A DNA stretch of 64,000 nt from Datura wrightii (GCA_035772735.1 JASDFA010000003.1:126161001-126225000); one strand, 5' to 3'; numbered from the stretch's first letter, positions 10,328 to 20,980 are shown. The notes: a model not told the origin generated them from the letters alone. A program made the numbers and translations.

Positions 10328-11584
10328 ATGGCAAGCAGGCAAGATAAAGGAAAAGGTGCGTCTACATCGGGCGCCGGAAGGAAAAGAATCAAACTGGGAA
10401 CGGCAGTCCCAGCAGCACTAGCGGTTCCGCGCGGCCAACGCCATCAATACGGAACCCAATGGGTGACAGAGGAAGGGAAGAAATGGTACACAAAGCATAA
10501 GGAAAGCAAATACTTCCCCGAGGAGCATATTGCAAGGGAACCGTTGGCACAAGAATTCCCCAGAATTGTCCACAGGATTGATGCAGCCGGGCTGAACTTC
10601 ATTTTTGAAGATCCCAAGGAGTGCAATCTTCACCTGATTCGAGAGTTCTACGCAAACTGGAACCCGACACTCCGAAGTCACACTGTCAAAATAAGGGGGC
10701 AGGTAGTCACTTTTGAGCCCCATCACCTTAATGCCATCTTGGGGGCGCGGGACACAGACGCCTATGTACTCCGGCAGCTGAACATCACTCCATCATATGC
10801 GGACATCAGACGCACTCTGTGTGGAGCCCGATCTATAGCACGATGGAGCAGGCATAAGGAGAGGGGCTACCATCAGACATTGCCCTACTTACAGATGAAT
10901 AGGGAAGCCAGGATATGGCTTAAAATTGTTTGTTCCTGCCTGATCCCGGGGGTGCATATGACAGATGTCACCCGGGATCGTGTGTGCTTGGTCTATGCCT
11001 TGATGAAAGGGCTAGAGATCAATGTTGGGGCAGTGACTATCTCCGCCATGAAGAGAGCCCGTTTGCATCAAGGGCACCAGTACGGGTTTGGTGGGTTACT
11101 GACCACATTCCTGAGGGGCCTGGATATTGAGGAAGAGGCCCTGTATTACATCCCGCAGATGGATAGGTGTGCCTTAGACGTCACCAAAACTAAGGCACCC
11201 GACACCACTCACGGGCCAGTTCTCACATTAGCCGAGCGGCATGCTCAGGATGATCAGTACATGGCCCGCATGTTCGGGATGCAGATGCTCCAGCTGCGCA
11301 TTGGCGGGAGGCCGGCAACAGAAGATGAGCTGTGGCAGCTCAAGCTAGACTACCCTTTTGGCGAAAATGCCAGGGCTCTATGCCGAGTGGGGCCAGCTTT
11401 TGTGGAGCCCACTGATAATGATGTCCCCACTGATGAGGAGACATGTCGTGAGACTCAGATATTGAGTCAGATGATGATGACGGGGGAGATTCAGACATGG
11501 GAGACGAGGCAGCGGCACCTGACGAAGAAGTGGAATACTTCGATTGATCGGGGAGTTTCACCACCCACTTTTGTGCTATGCTGA
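10328..11584 (+). CDS. ORF2 of element B: 'putative plant transposon protein' type, C-terminal frameshift
   Basis: The first ATG after the acceptor gives MASRQDKGKG; 418 codons to TGA at 11582-11584. A short basic, Ser/Gly-rich start (residues 1-30) leads to a domain resembling the plant family called 'putative plant transposon protein' (I believe Pfam Transposase_32), with WVTEEGKKWY, LIREFYANWNP, GQVVTFEPHHLNAILGARD and ARWSRHKERGYHQTLPY. No catalytic triad is evident and the biochemical function is unknown. Compared with C and D, one G is missing near 11451, so the acidic tail ending in DEEVEYFD is replaced by about 40 unrelated residues; the relatives' stop corresponds to 11545-11547. It sits where Athila-class elements carry an env-like ORF, but I see no signal peptide or membrane segment. 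Confidence 0.75.
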   Translation: MASRQDKGKGASTSGAGRKRIKLGTAVPAALAVPRGQRHQYGTQWVTEEGKKWYTKHKESKYFPEEHIAREPLAQEFPRIVHRIDAAGLNFIFEDPKECNLHLIREFYANWNPTLRSHTVKIRGQVVTFEPHHLNAILGARDTDAYVLRQLNITPSYADIRRTLCGARSIARWSRHKERGYHQTLPYLQMNREARIWLKIVCSCLIPGVHMTDVTRDRVCLVYALMKGLEINVGAVTISAMKRARLHQGHQYGFGGLLTTFLRGLDIEEEALYYIPQMDRCALDVTKTKAPDTTHGPVLTLAERHAQDDQYMARMFGMQMLQLRIGGRPATEDELWQLKLDYPFGENARALCRVGPAFVEPTDNDVPTDEETCRETQILSQMMMTGEIQTWETRQRHLTKKWNTSIDRGVSPPTFVLC

Positions 11585-13084
11585 ATTTTGTGAACACTGG
11601 GGATAGTGTTTGATTTAAGTGTGGGGTGGGAGTAGTTAGGTGCTGGTTGTTGTTGTTATTAATGTCTCTGTTCTGTTGTTGTGCTTGGAAAAAAATTGTG
11701 ACCTTGTGATTTTTGTGTGTATGTCTGTATTGAAACTAATGTGAAGCTGTTGTGTGCTGTTAAATGTTGTTAGCTGGTTGTGTAAATATTTTTGTTTTAT
11801 CGAAATTATCGATATTTTTAAAAAATTTTGTGAATTTTTTATTTTTTTTATTTTTGGGTTTCTCGACGTTTGTTTTCGGTGCTTTTACCAAGAATAGTCC
11901 CATTGAACCGAAGTCGAGTTCGATTCAGTGTGATTGAGGATTAATGTTTGAATTCTTGTAATTAGCTGATTGAAGAGTCTGTGAATATGTCTTGAGTTGA
12001 GCATGTGCAAAGAGTGTATGGAGAGGTTTCGATTATTCCATGCTATTGTGAATTGTCTAGAACTTGCCTGGTGTGTGTACGAAATGAAATGAAGGATGTG
12101 TATTGTAGGAAAGGATGTAGGCATTTCTTTGATTTAACCAAAAGTTTTTTTCTCATTATCGTACCTACTTTGAATGTACATCCTAGTTAGCCCATTGAGC
12201 CTTTAGCCTATTTTTTCTTTTGCCGAAAAGGTGTAAACCGAGCTTAACCCCTTCTTTTCATTATCCGTGAATTTGATCCAAAACTCTTAAGTGCTCAAGA
12301 GAAATAATTTTCCCACAGTGTCAAGGAGTGAGAATTGAGAAAAGAAAAGAAAAAGAAAAGTGATGAAAGGAAAGAAAAGGTCAAAGGTGCACTTGCTATA
12401 AATTAAATATAATGAAGACATATAACTAATCTTTGTTATTAAGTCGAGTGTGCTTAAAGATATGGGAACAAAAATAAAGACAGACTTCAAGAATGGGAGG
12501 ATGAAGGTAGAAACAATGCCCATAAGGTTGATGGGATGTATTGAAAGAGCTCTTAAGGATGCTAGTTGCTATTATTCGTTAGCCCAGTATTTACTAGTTC
12601 CGTAGCTTACATTACAACCCGTTAAGTCCTACGTGATCTTACATCACGCATCCTTATATTAGTGGAGTAATACACTAGAGGCAAGCCTATGGTTCATGAC
12701 ATGATGCATGTGAATTCTTTTGGGAGAGAGAGCGAAATCGTGTTTATATGCCCCTGCATGTAATGTCTTTGAGTTCATGTGATTAAAAAGGGGAAAATTC
12801 TCTTGTGTTGTGAGGGCACATGCTCGACGAGAGATTGAATTTCAAGTCGGATATCTTGATCAGCTGATTTGCATGAGTTTTCCGATATCGAGAGTCGATT
12901 CTTGAGTCTAGGAGGTCTTAATGTGTTGAAGGTCATTGTATTGATAAGACTATGCATGTTTTCTTGATGATTTGCTATATTAAATGATCGGTATAACCGT
13001 AGCTCGGATTGTTGAGCCAAAGTAGCCATGATTGGGTGTCAATTGCATGAGGTGTAAGATTATTGTTCGGGGACGAACAAGGCT
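11585..13084 (+). other. Noncoding 3' internal region of element B
   Basis: About 1.5 kb without a credible gene, conserved in outline with C (20997-22870, reversed) and D (42895-44676). It holds a purine-tract copy at 11615-11627. Relative to C and D, B lacks about 230 bp after 11913, including the conserved block seen at 43281-43342. Confidence 0.6.
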
Positions 13085-13085
13085 T

Positions 13086-13100
13086 TAAGTGTGGGGTAAG
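13086..13100 (+). other. Polypurine tract of element B
   Basis: TAAGTGTGGGGTAAG directly before the 3' LTR; identical core in C and D. Confidence 0.85.
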
Positions 13101-14508
13101 TGATCTTGGGCAGATTTATATGCCCAAGTGATACTCAAATGCATCATTTTGTCTTGTTTATCTATCGATTTTGTACATTCTCATGTGAATTGTAGTCAAA
13201 TGTGAATTTATACTAACCAACATGATTAACGTTGTTTTGCAGGAAAAATATAATTTTATAAAGCTAAGATGCATGTTGGGAGAAATCGGGATTGGACTCG
13301 GAAGCGAGCAAGGAAAAGGCCAAGGAAAGCATAAATTAAAGGGGCTCCATGATGGAGCCGTGTCACGCTGCCATCGCGGATGCATTCTGCCCGGATGCTG
13401 AAGATGAGCCAAATTCCAGTGAAGGTGCGCGTTGGGCCATGGCACGTTGGCCTAGCCCCGCGTTGCACGTCGTGCCACGTTGGGCTTAAATACCTGGACG
13501 ACCGGATTCCAGTAAGGGTCCGCGTTGGTGTCGTGTCACGGAGGCAGTGCTCCGCGATGCACTCCGTGACACGTTGCTTGTTATTCCGGGAAAAATTTCC
13601 ACTAGTATAAATAGCACACTTAGGTTTATTTTTAATAATTCTGACTTGGTTGAGCAAGAACGTGGGTTACAGGCAGTTGAAGGGACGAAATACTTAGGGT
13701 TCTTCTCTATCTCTTTCTTCCTTATTTCAATTATTTGTATGATTTACACTCATTTAACGATGTTTAATCCACAAATGAGTGGCTAAATTCACTTCTTGCT
13801 GAGGTTAATAACATTTGTATTGAAATGTAATTATTGATCAATTGGTTTTTCATCTTGTCTTCCATGGTTGTTCTATTGATTCTTGTTCTTACTGCATTAA
13901 TGTGTGGCCAATGTTAATGTATATCTAAAAAGTCCGGTTTCACTAGAGAGAGTAAGAAATTGGAAAGTTGTGAATTGATAGGATATGATCTTTTCTTAGT
14001 TTGGGAAAATTGAGAATTGATTTACCTTCAGGATAGAGATATACCTGAAAGTCGTATTAGTCAATTAAGGAATCGGTTTTGTATGGCTAGAACATGAATT
14101 TCTTTTTATCATAAAGATGTAGGTGGAAGGTTCATGATTCTTAAGTTGGGTTAAATACGAGAGTTTTAATCCATAGGCAATAATTCTTGACTAGCAACCG
14201 GAGGAAAGATTAATCAAATTGTATCGATAATTTATTTCTCTACATGTTCATTTTAACCTCAGCATGCTCATACTTATAGTTCAGACTCAATTTGTATATT
14301 CGTTTTAGACTTAGTATAAAATTAGGAAACAAAATATCAAAATCTTCTTCACACTGTTGTCTGCAGATTAGAGTTAAAGTTTATTGACACTTGATTAGAT
14401 TGATACCTTAGTCCAGTCCCTGTGGGATCGATACTTGGCTTATTTGAGCCACTTTACTACTTGTTCGACCACGTGCACTTGCGTGTAGTTATTCCAAACA
14501 GCCGAACA
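13101..14508 (+). repeat. 3' LTR of element B
   Basis: 1408 bp, close match to 5156-6566. GC-rich modules lie at 13345-13580, including a 42-nt hairpin with perfect 12-bp arms (13532-13543 and 13562-13573). TATA box at 13606-13613. Confidence 0.93.
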
Positions 14509-14903
14509 ATGCACACTGGAAAACTCAGAAAACCGTCGCCAGGCAGCCCCTTGCCGCGTTGGCAGCGTGGCACGCTGCTTGTGCAGCACGTTAGGGGGCG
14601 TGGCATGCCTTGGTCGTGCAGTCTGCCTGCCGTGGCACGTTGCCAACGCGCAGGTGGGCTGTTTCACGCATCCTCCTTGCCGACGTTCGCGTTTTACTTC
14701 CGATTTCATACATCCACTTCACCAACTCATGGATTAGTTCCTCAAATTCATTTTAAACCTACAAAAACAAGAACTAATCATGTTGGTTAGTGTATATATT
14801 CACATTTACATAAAATTACATGAGAATGTATATAATTAAGCCGATAAACAAGACAAACTAAGTTATAAAGCATCACTTGGGCATGCTATTTTTCCCAAGA
14901 TCA
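14509..14903 (-). repeat. 5' LTR of element A, right part
   Basis: Continues 4006-5155 after the insertion of B: it matches 569-967 of the left LTR without a gap once the duplicated ATGCA is allowed for. It ends at the family terminus, TGATCTTGGG on the minus strand. Confidence 0.9.
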
Positions 14904-15117
14904 ATATCCTCAAGACCAAGTGCATGTCTGAATTGATAAGCTTCACTAAATACTGTACATTCACTTCAGGAAATGGATCTGCATTTATAACATTTATCAA
15001 AAGTTCTCATTCTTCAGGAATGAAATATAATCATATGGACATGTCTTAAGCATATCAAACCATGATAACTTAATAACTCTTATAAGATATTGCTATTTTA
15101 GGAGCAAACTGAGACAT

Positions 15118-15925
15118 GTATGATAACACAAAGATTATTTTTTCTCGACCATTGCCACGACCACGATTGGGGTCACGACCTTTTATCCACATCAGTGAAA
15201 TTTGTTCCTTGGTTTCTCTTCTACACCGTTTCATTCCTTAAATCCTTTCTTTTCCACTCCTGGTGGTCATATTTATAACCTCGACTGGGGTCATGACTAC
15301 AACAAGGGCCACAGCCTTTATCACGCTTAACTTGGTGGAAGTTCGTCTCATTCCCCTCAGGGAATAGATTAGAACCAATAAGTCATTTTTCATGATTTTT
15401 CATAAAAACTCAATTAGTTTGCTAGGCCAAATGATGATGTGAAATTAGTTCAGAATATTTTCTAAGGCACATCTCTCGATATTGCTGCTTCAGAAGCACA
15501 TTCAATCCATGGAAGATGGTAAAAATTTTCTCCAGCATATCTAGACCAGTGATATTTTTACCACATAATTTCAATGGAGAAATAATCCTAATCATAAAAT
15601 TATACTCACATATAGATTTTAAATCTTGTAGCCTAAAAATAAATCCAACCATAAGTACTTGTGGAAGAACGGCCAGATTCAGATAGTTATATTTATCTTT
15701 CAAATTATTTCACAACATAAGAGGATCGTTAACAATGAGATATTCTGATTTCAAACCCTCGTCAAGGGGTGGAGGAATATCATTGTATAGTCTTGATTTG
15801 ATGTCTGATTTTTTCTTTGATGGTGTCTGCCAGACCCATCGCATCAAGATGAATTTCATTATCAAACACCCAAGATAAATAAATTTTTCTCAATATATCA
15901 AAGGCTACAAATTCAAGTTTATTAT
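15118..15925 (-). pseudogene. Copia-type gag (UBN2-like), degenerate
   Basis: On the minus strand the start reads LEFVAFDI, then YLSWVFDNEIHLDAMGLADT, then (15422-15703) LQDLKSICEYN, ISPLKLCGKNIT, LEKIFTIFHGLNVLLKQQYR and KYSELIS. These are hallmarks of the copia Gag capsid region in plants. A basic, Gly/Arg-type stretch with HQEWKRKD follows near 15120-15320. Frame changes and stops interrupt the frame, for example near 15750 and 15220, and the CCHC knuckle is not visible. Not functional as it stands. Confidence 0.7.
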
Positions 15926-15932
15926 TTCAGGA

Positions 15933-16461
15933 GTAAATTTCAGATGTACCATGCGCAGGTAAATTTTAGATTTACCACTATGAAAGTAAATGTCAGACTT
16001 ACCACTACAGAGGTAGATTTTAAATTTACCACTATGGGAGTAAACTTCAGATTTATTACTACAGAGGTAAATTTCAAGTTTACCACTACGGAGGTAGGTT
16101 TAAGATTTATCACTTTGGAAATAAATTTTATTTTCCACTTGGAGAATAAATTTCATACCACTACGAGGGTAAATCTCAGATTTACGACTACGGGATAAAT
16201 TTTAAATTTACCATTATGGGGGTATTTCATATTTACCACTTTGGAGATAAATTTCATACCACTATGGGGGTAAATTTCAGATTTATCACTACGAGTGTAA
16301 ATTTTAGATTTACTACTTCGGAGATAAATTTAATATTTATCACTTTGGGGGTAAATTTTAGATTTACTACTATGGGGATAAATTTCATATTTACCACTTT
16401 GGGGGTAAATTTCAGATTTATCACTTCGGGAATAAATTTCAGATTTATCACTACATAGATA
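15933..16461. repeat. 27-bp minisatellite, about 20 units
   Basis: Units of 23-27 bp (mostly 27) of the form GTAAATTTCAGATTTAYCAC followed by TAYGGGG run without interruption. The 27-bp period keeps frame, so both strands show false frames (VNFRFTTMG-type repeats at 15944-16198 and 16216-16458; INLKFTPEV-type on the minus strand at 16254-16496). It occupies the leader between LTR and gag of the copia element F. Confidence 0.92.
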
Positions 16462-16669
16462 GAATTTTTTTCTAACGTGTCTTCAACGTATACCAAGCTT
16501 TAAAACAATTGTTGCTTTAGGAGCTATGAAGCACCGTGAAATTTAGCCACTTCTGATGGTAAATAAATTTAATCACTACGAAATTTATGAAATACAACAA
16601 GTGTAAATCCATACCTTTGATGCTTTCAATGTATTTTCTCGAGATGGACAAAGTCTCGTCCAGATAACG

Positions 16670-16950
16670 TATTATGAAATGATAATAAAATGCCAAAACA
16701 ACAAGAGATATAGACAAAGAAATTGGGGAAAGAGAGAGAGACAGAGAGATTTCATTTCTCTTCTAAACTTCTATACAAATGAACTGAATTAGCTTTGTAT
16801 TTATAGATAAACAGAAGTTGTTGTGTAAGCTGCTTACATATAGAAGCTGCTGTGTAAGTTGCTTGCATATAAAAGCTGCTTGCAAGCTTATCTATTAGAC
16901 TCTGAATATGAATGAACATCCATAATATAATATATTTTATAACATGAACA
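16670..16950 (-). repeat. Probable 5' LTR of copia element F
   Basis: The minus strand begins TGTTCATGTTATAAAATATA at 16950, has tandem GCAAGCAGCTT-type repeats, TATAAATAC near 16800 and a CT-rich stretch near 16735, then ACGTTATCTGGACGAGAC near 16650, which looks like a primer-site junction. About 280 bp. The inner edge is approximate because no second LTR is present. Confidence 0.55.
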
Positions 16951-18172
16951 TCTTTTTTCTAATTTGTAATGGTTAAAATTTCCCTAGCAGAGACAACAAT
17001 TATTTATATAGAGCGTATGTATTGCACACTGACGGAGTGAAATGTTTTACTATATGCATAATTAAATTATTTTAAAAATAATTATAATATTATTAAATTT
17101 ATTTTGTAAAAATATAATTTATTTAATTTGATCAAGTTTTAACAAATTGGGATGGACATATATTTGTTAGAGAATCAATTTAGCATAACCAAAGTTAACA
17201 CACCCACAAATTTAAGATAACTTATCTAAATATTAAAAAATAACTTCTTTCTTTTTTATTTGGTGGTTAAAAATAGTCATGATAAATAAATTAGGAAAAA
17301 GTTTTTAGTTAGATTTGATAATTAAGAAAATTATAAAAGAAGCAATAAACAAACGAATCATGACTATTGATTTTGAGTTTGACAGAATTAGTTTATGATT
17401 TTTTTTAAATTTAATTTGATCCTTTTTTGTGTGTATTAAAATTAAACTTGGCCAGCATTGATCCATTTTATTAAATAACGAAAGATAAAAAACAACTTAT
17501 AATGGCCCAAAACAAGGCCAATCTCAGCCAAAAAAGAAAAAAATAAATAAAATAAAAGATAAAAAGCACTACACCTCAGAGGGTCTTAGACATAAATGTC
17601 TGAAGACCCTAGAATCGCTCCACCTTCTCCCCTTGAATCCATGACTATTTTACACCACAAAGGCTGGTGGAGGAAATCTTCTATGGAAGCATCCGAAGAC
17701 TTGCAGATGCCAACTCAACCGGAGATAGAATTAACTAGTGTCAGACTTACTCTTTTCCTCTTCATCTACTTCTAACCTTGATTTGAGTCCGAATCTTCTG
17801 GTTCCCTCTTCATCAGCATCACTTTCTGAGATCTACAATCATGGCATTGTCCTCTCCGTTTTCTTAGCTTCGATAAGGTAAAACCCTCGTCTATACCTTT
17901 AAATTTGACTTTCTATCTCATGCTTGAGTCTGAATTTTGTGTTTCTGTACTGAAAATACTAAATCTAGTCTCTTGGGTTGATTCCATTATCAGCAGTCTT
18001 AATGCTATTACCAGACACTTTGGTATCAACTCCCAAAATAAAGTGATTTCGAGATTAGTTCATTTTCTTCCTTGTACAAAAAACACACAGGTATCCCTCT
18101 AACGGTTCTGCTCCAACTAATTTTGACTAGTGCTCAATTTTAATACTTCTCCCACTCTATTTCTTTCAACAG
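16951..18172. other. Unassigned host-like DNA
   Basis: AT-rich, with no convincing gene. A near-perfect inverted repeat lies at 17580-17610 (arms AGGGTCTTAGACAT and ATGTCTGAAGACCCT, one-base bulge). Between 17620 and 17880 the base composition is more exon-like and ends in AAG|GTAAAAC, a possible splice donor, but no frame could be joined with confidence. Confidence 0.4.
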
Positions 18173-18244
18173 GTTGAGCGTCTGAGGAGGCTAATATCAT
18201 TGTTAGAAAGAAACTTAATTGATGAATTATCAAAGGCCAAGTAA
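18173..18244 (+). other. Possible short terminal exon
   Basis: A good acceptor (TTTCTTTCAACAG) is followed by 23 codons beginning VERLRRLISLLERN and ending at TAA, a leucine-rich amphipathic stretch. No family recognised, and the upstream exon is uncertain. It could equally be a chance frame in a gene remnant. Confidence 0.2.
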
Positions 18245-18416
18245 ATTAATAAATGCTAATGAGCATATATCTCTGTGTGAATTTTTTCTTGGGTTGTAAT
18301 AGTCATTCAAGTTCCTCTGCCCCTTGTGAATTATAAATTCTATCTTCAATATAGTTTGTATGTGGTTTGCTTTATTTGTGAAATTTATTGCTTGTCCATG
18401 TTCTGTAGTCTTCTAG

Positions 18417-19536
18417 TGTCACGCCCCGCCTTGGGAGGCATGACTGCACCTGATGCCCTATTGGGACCTGGACTGCTAGACTAGCTGAGCCTGAGCACTT
18501 CTGGTGCCAGGCTGGCTCTATCTCTGAATTCAAGAAAACAACGGGCTATATAATGACTGTAAATACAGCCTCCAGCCAACTAGGCCTATAGCCACCTGTA
18601 AGAAAACAACAGCTACCCAGAGAAACTGAATCAATAGGGAACCTATGCGGGCCGACAAGGCCACCATGCTGTCTAGTTATTCCTGAATCAAGAAAACAAG
18701 TGCTAAACTGCTACGTGACCGACAAGGTCACCACTACCAACTAAATAAGGCCCCACATAGCCATCATAAACAAGTCCAAACATACACACGGCCTCACACG
18801 ACCGGTACAACTAACCATAGGGAATATACAATCTGCAAGCCTCTAAGAATACTGATAAGATGGTCGGGACAGGGCCCCGGCCTACCCATACTGTACAACA
18901 AAAGAAAAGGAATAAACCTCTAGTTGTCTAGCTCCGGATGACAGGAGCTGATGACTCTATGAGATGGCTGGAATCACGAGGGATCGCCTCCTCGTCTATG
19001 AGTACCTGCAGGCAAGTAATGCAGCACCCCCAAACAGGCGTCAGTACCACTGGTCTGAGTATGCAAAGCAAACTGAACATAACTGAAGATAAATAGTAAA
19101 TTGGTTGTTACTGAATTGACAGAGGATAGCTAAAACTGTCTGGAATAGCAGAATCTGTACTGAGCTTAACTGTACTAGAAAGAAGATAAGAATCATACCT
19201 GTCGATGCGGCATCCTGCTATTTATCAATTTAATAAGTAACATACATGTATATATATAGCATACAAGAATCTATACCAGCCCCCATAAGTCGGAAGGTGC
19301 CAATCAATACGCAATCTATATACCCCTACCCGGGACAAACCATCCAAAAATAAATTCACTCGACTCACCTAATAACTACGAGCATCCCACCGGTCCCCTG
19401 GGTGTGCAGCTTGGGCTCTCTGGGCCCCTGACTATAACTGTATCTAAGTCCGAAGGACTCCTATAACAGTAATCTAAGATCTGTATCTGTATCTGTAGTC
19501 TGTAATCTGTGCCCTGGGCGCAAGCGCTCGACAGGC
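18417..19536 (-). repeat. 3' LTR of element E, left part
   Basis: Matches 35908-37020. It is interrupted at 19536 by C and continues from 29468 (duplicated CAGGG/CAGGC at the junctions). Confidence 0.9.
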
Positions 19537-20980
19537 TGATCGATGCGTTTGTTGGGGTTATATATTATAAACCGACATGCAAGTGCACGTGGTCAAACAA
19601 GTAATAAAGTGGCTAAGTAAGCCAAGTATCGATCCAAGGAGGCTCAGGGTATGTAAAAATTGCCTAAGTATACTATATTCTTATTTTACTTCTAACTATG
19701 CTAACAACAACGTAACCAACAGTTAATTGAGTTTTTGTTTATAAAATATATACTAAAACTATCAACAATTATTTACTATGAATTTAAACTATGGATATGA
19801 GCATGCCAAGGTTAAGAACAAGTAATGAATTTGATTGTAATCATAATTCGGTTAATCTCTTCTTCATGTTGCTAGCCAAGAACATTAGCCTAGAAATTAA
19901 AACTCTCGTATTTAATTTCACTTAAGAATCATAAACCATTCGTCTACATTTCTGTGATCAAATGCAATTTACGACCTAGCAATACAATTCCGGTTCCTAA
20001 ATTGACTAATACGGCTTTCAAGTATATTTCTATCAGGAAAGCACATCAAAACCCAATTTTCCCAAATCAAGTTAAGAACAATACCCTATTAATTCACAAC
20101 TTTCCAATTTCTTGCTCTCTCGAGTGAAATTAGACTTTTTAGATGTACATTAATGTCGGCCAAGCACTAATGCAGTAAGAACAATAATTAATAGAACAAC
20201 ATGAAAGAAGAAGAAGAAAACCATATCATTTACAATCAAAATTCACTACACATGTTCAAAACCTTAGCAACGAAGAGAACTAGCCACTCATTTGTGGATT
20301 GATCATCCTAAAACAAGTGTAAATCATACGTACAATTGATTTAAAGAAGAAAGGAAGAGAAGAAATCTCTTAGCTTTTTCGTCCCTCAACTGCTGCTAAC
20401 CCACGTCCTAGCTCCACCAAGTCTGAACTAAAACTCCCCTCCTTAAAATAAACCTAAGTGTGCTATTTATACTAGAGGGAAATTTTTCCCGGAATAACAA
20501 GCAACGTGTCACGGAGGTCAACGCGCAGCACTGCCTCCGTGACACGCGTGGACGCGGACCTTCACTGGAAATCCAGGGTCCGGTAAATTAGCCTCAACGT
20601 GGCACGGAGGCCAACGAGGAGGCCTATCTCCGTGCCACAGAGCTGTCGCGAGGCCTCACTGGAATTTTCCATTTAATTCCCTCTCCAGGCAGTGTGCCTC
20701 CGCGATGGTAGCGTGGCACGACTCCATCGCGGAGCCCCTATAATTTGTGCATTCCAATGTCTTTTCCACGCTCGTATCCAAGTCCAACTCCGATATAGTT
20801 CCAACATGCATTTTAGCTCCTAAAAATCATATTTACCTGCAAAACAAATGCTAATCATGTTGGTTAGTATAAATTCACATTTTATTACCAATTACATGAG
20901 AATATATACACATTGCACACAAACAAGGCGAAAATAATACGTTTGAGTATCACTTGGGCATATAAATCTGCCCAAGATCA
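19537..20980 (-). repeat. 3' LTR of element C
   Basis: 1444 bp, nearly the same as 28023-29467. On the plus strand it begins TGATCGATGCG where the other copy has TGTTCGATGCG. TATA box on the minus strand at 20464-20471; GC-rich modules at 20504-20740 lie upstream of it in the transcription direction. Confidence 0.93.
20464..20471 (-). promoter_or_regulatory. TATA box of element C 3' LTR
   Basis: TATAAATA on the minus strand, preceded by dyad modules such as CGTGTCACGGAGG...CCTCCGTGACACG. The same box is at 28950-28957 in the 5' LTR. Confidence 0.7.

Larger units (their letters stand above)
5156..14508 (+). mobile_element. Element B: Athila-derived LTR retrotransposon with gag-protease and ORF2, no RT or integrase core
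   Basis: A complete insertion of 9353 bp with matching LTRs (5156-6566 and 13101-14508) and target duplication ATGCA at 5151-5155 and 14509-14513, lying within the 5' LTR of A. Internal order: tRNA-Asp-type primer site, gag-protease frame with one stop, integrase C-terminal tail, conserved post-pol block, GC-rich dyad, candidate intron, ORF2, noncoding 3' region, purine tract. Reverse transcriptase, RNase H and the integrase core are absent, so mobility would need an autonomous relative. The whole architecture matches C, and the 3' part matches D. Confidence 0.93.
1..14903 (-). mobile_element. Element A: Athila-like Ty3/gypsy LTR retrotransposon, non-autonomous, split by element B
   Basis: Two direct copies of an LTR flank about 3 kb of internal DNA. 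Sequence from position 1 onward reappears from 4581 onward. In minus orientation the order is 5' LTR (14903 to 4006, interrupted by B at 5156-14508), tRNA-Asp-type primer site (3982-3999), a broken gag-like remnant, a conserved post-pol block, noncoding DNA, purine tract (968-982) and 3' LTR (967 to beyond the left edge). No protease, reverse transcriptase or integrase is visible, so the element could only have moved with proteins made elsewhere. The right flank ATATC (14904-14908) would be one target duplication; its partner lies outside the window. The Athila-like assignment rests on the primer site and on the 3' region shared with B, C and D. Confidence 0.85.
14904..16950 (-). mobile_element. 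Element F: 5' part of a Ty1/copia retrotransposon
   Basis: In minus orientation: a short LTR ending at about 16670, an AT-rich leader with a minisatellite, then a degenerate copia-type gag that stops at the insertion edge of A (14903). The rest of the element would lie left of this window beyond A. I could not assign 14904-15115; it shows no clear motif. Confidence 0.7.

Noticed and set aside
11585..13084. Envelope-like gene after ORF2 in element B
   Set aside because: No frame over 80 codons with signal or membrane segments is shared by B, C and D in this region.
15933..16461. CRISPR-like regular repeats
   Set aside because: Contiguous degenerate minisatellite without unique spacers, in plant DNA.
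15944..16496. Repeat proteins of the VNFRFTTMG type on both strands
   Set aside because: A by-product of the 27-bp minisatellite period; the frame does not join copia gag.
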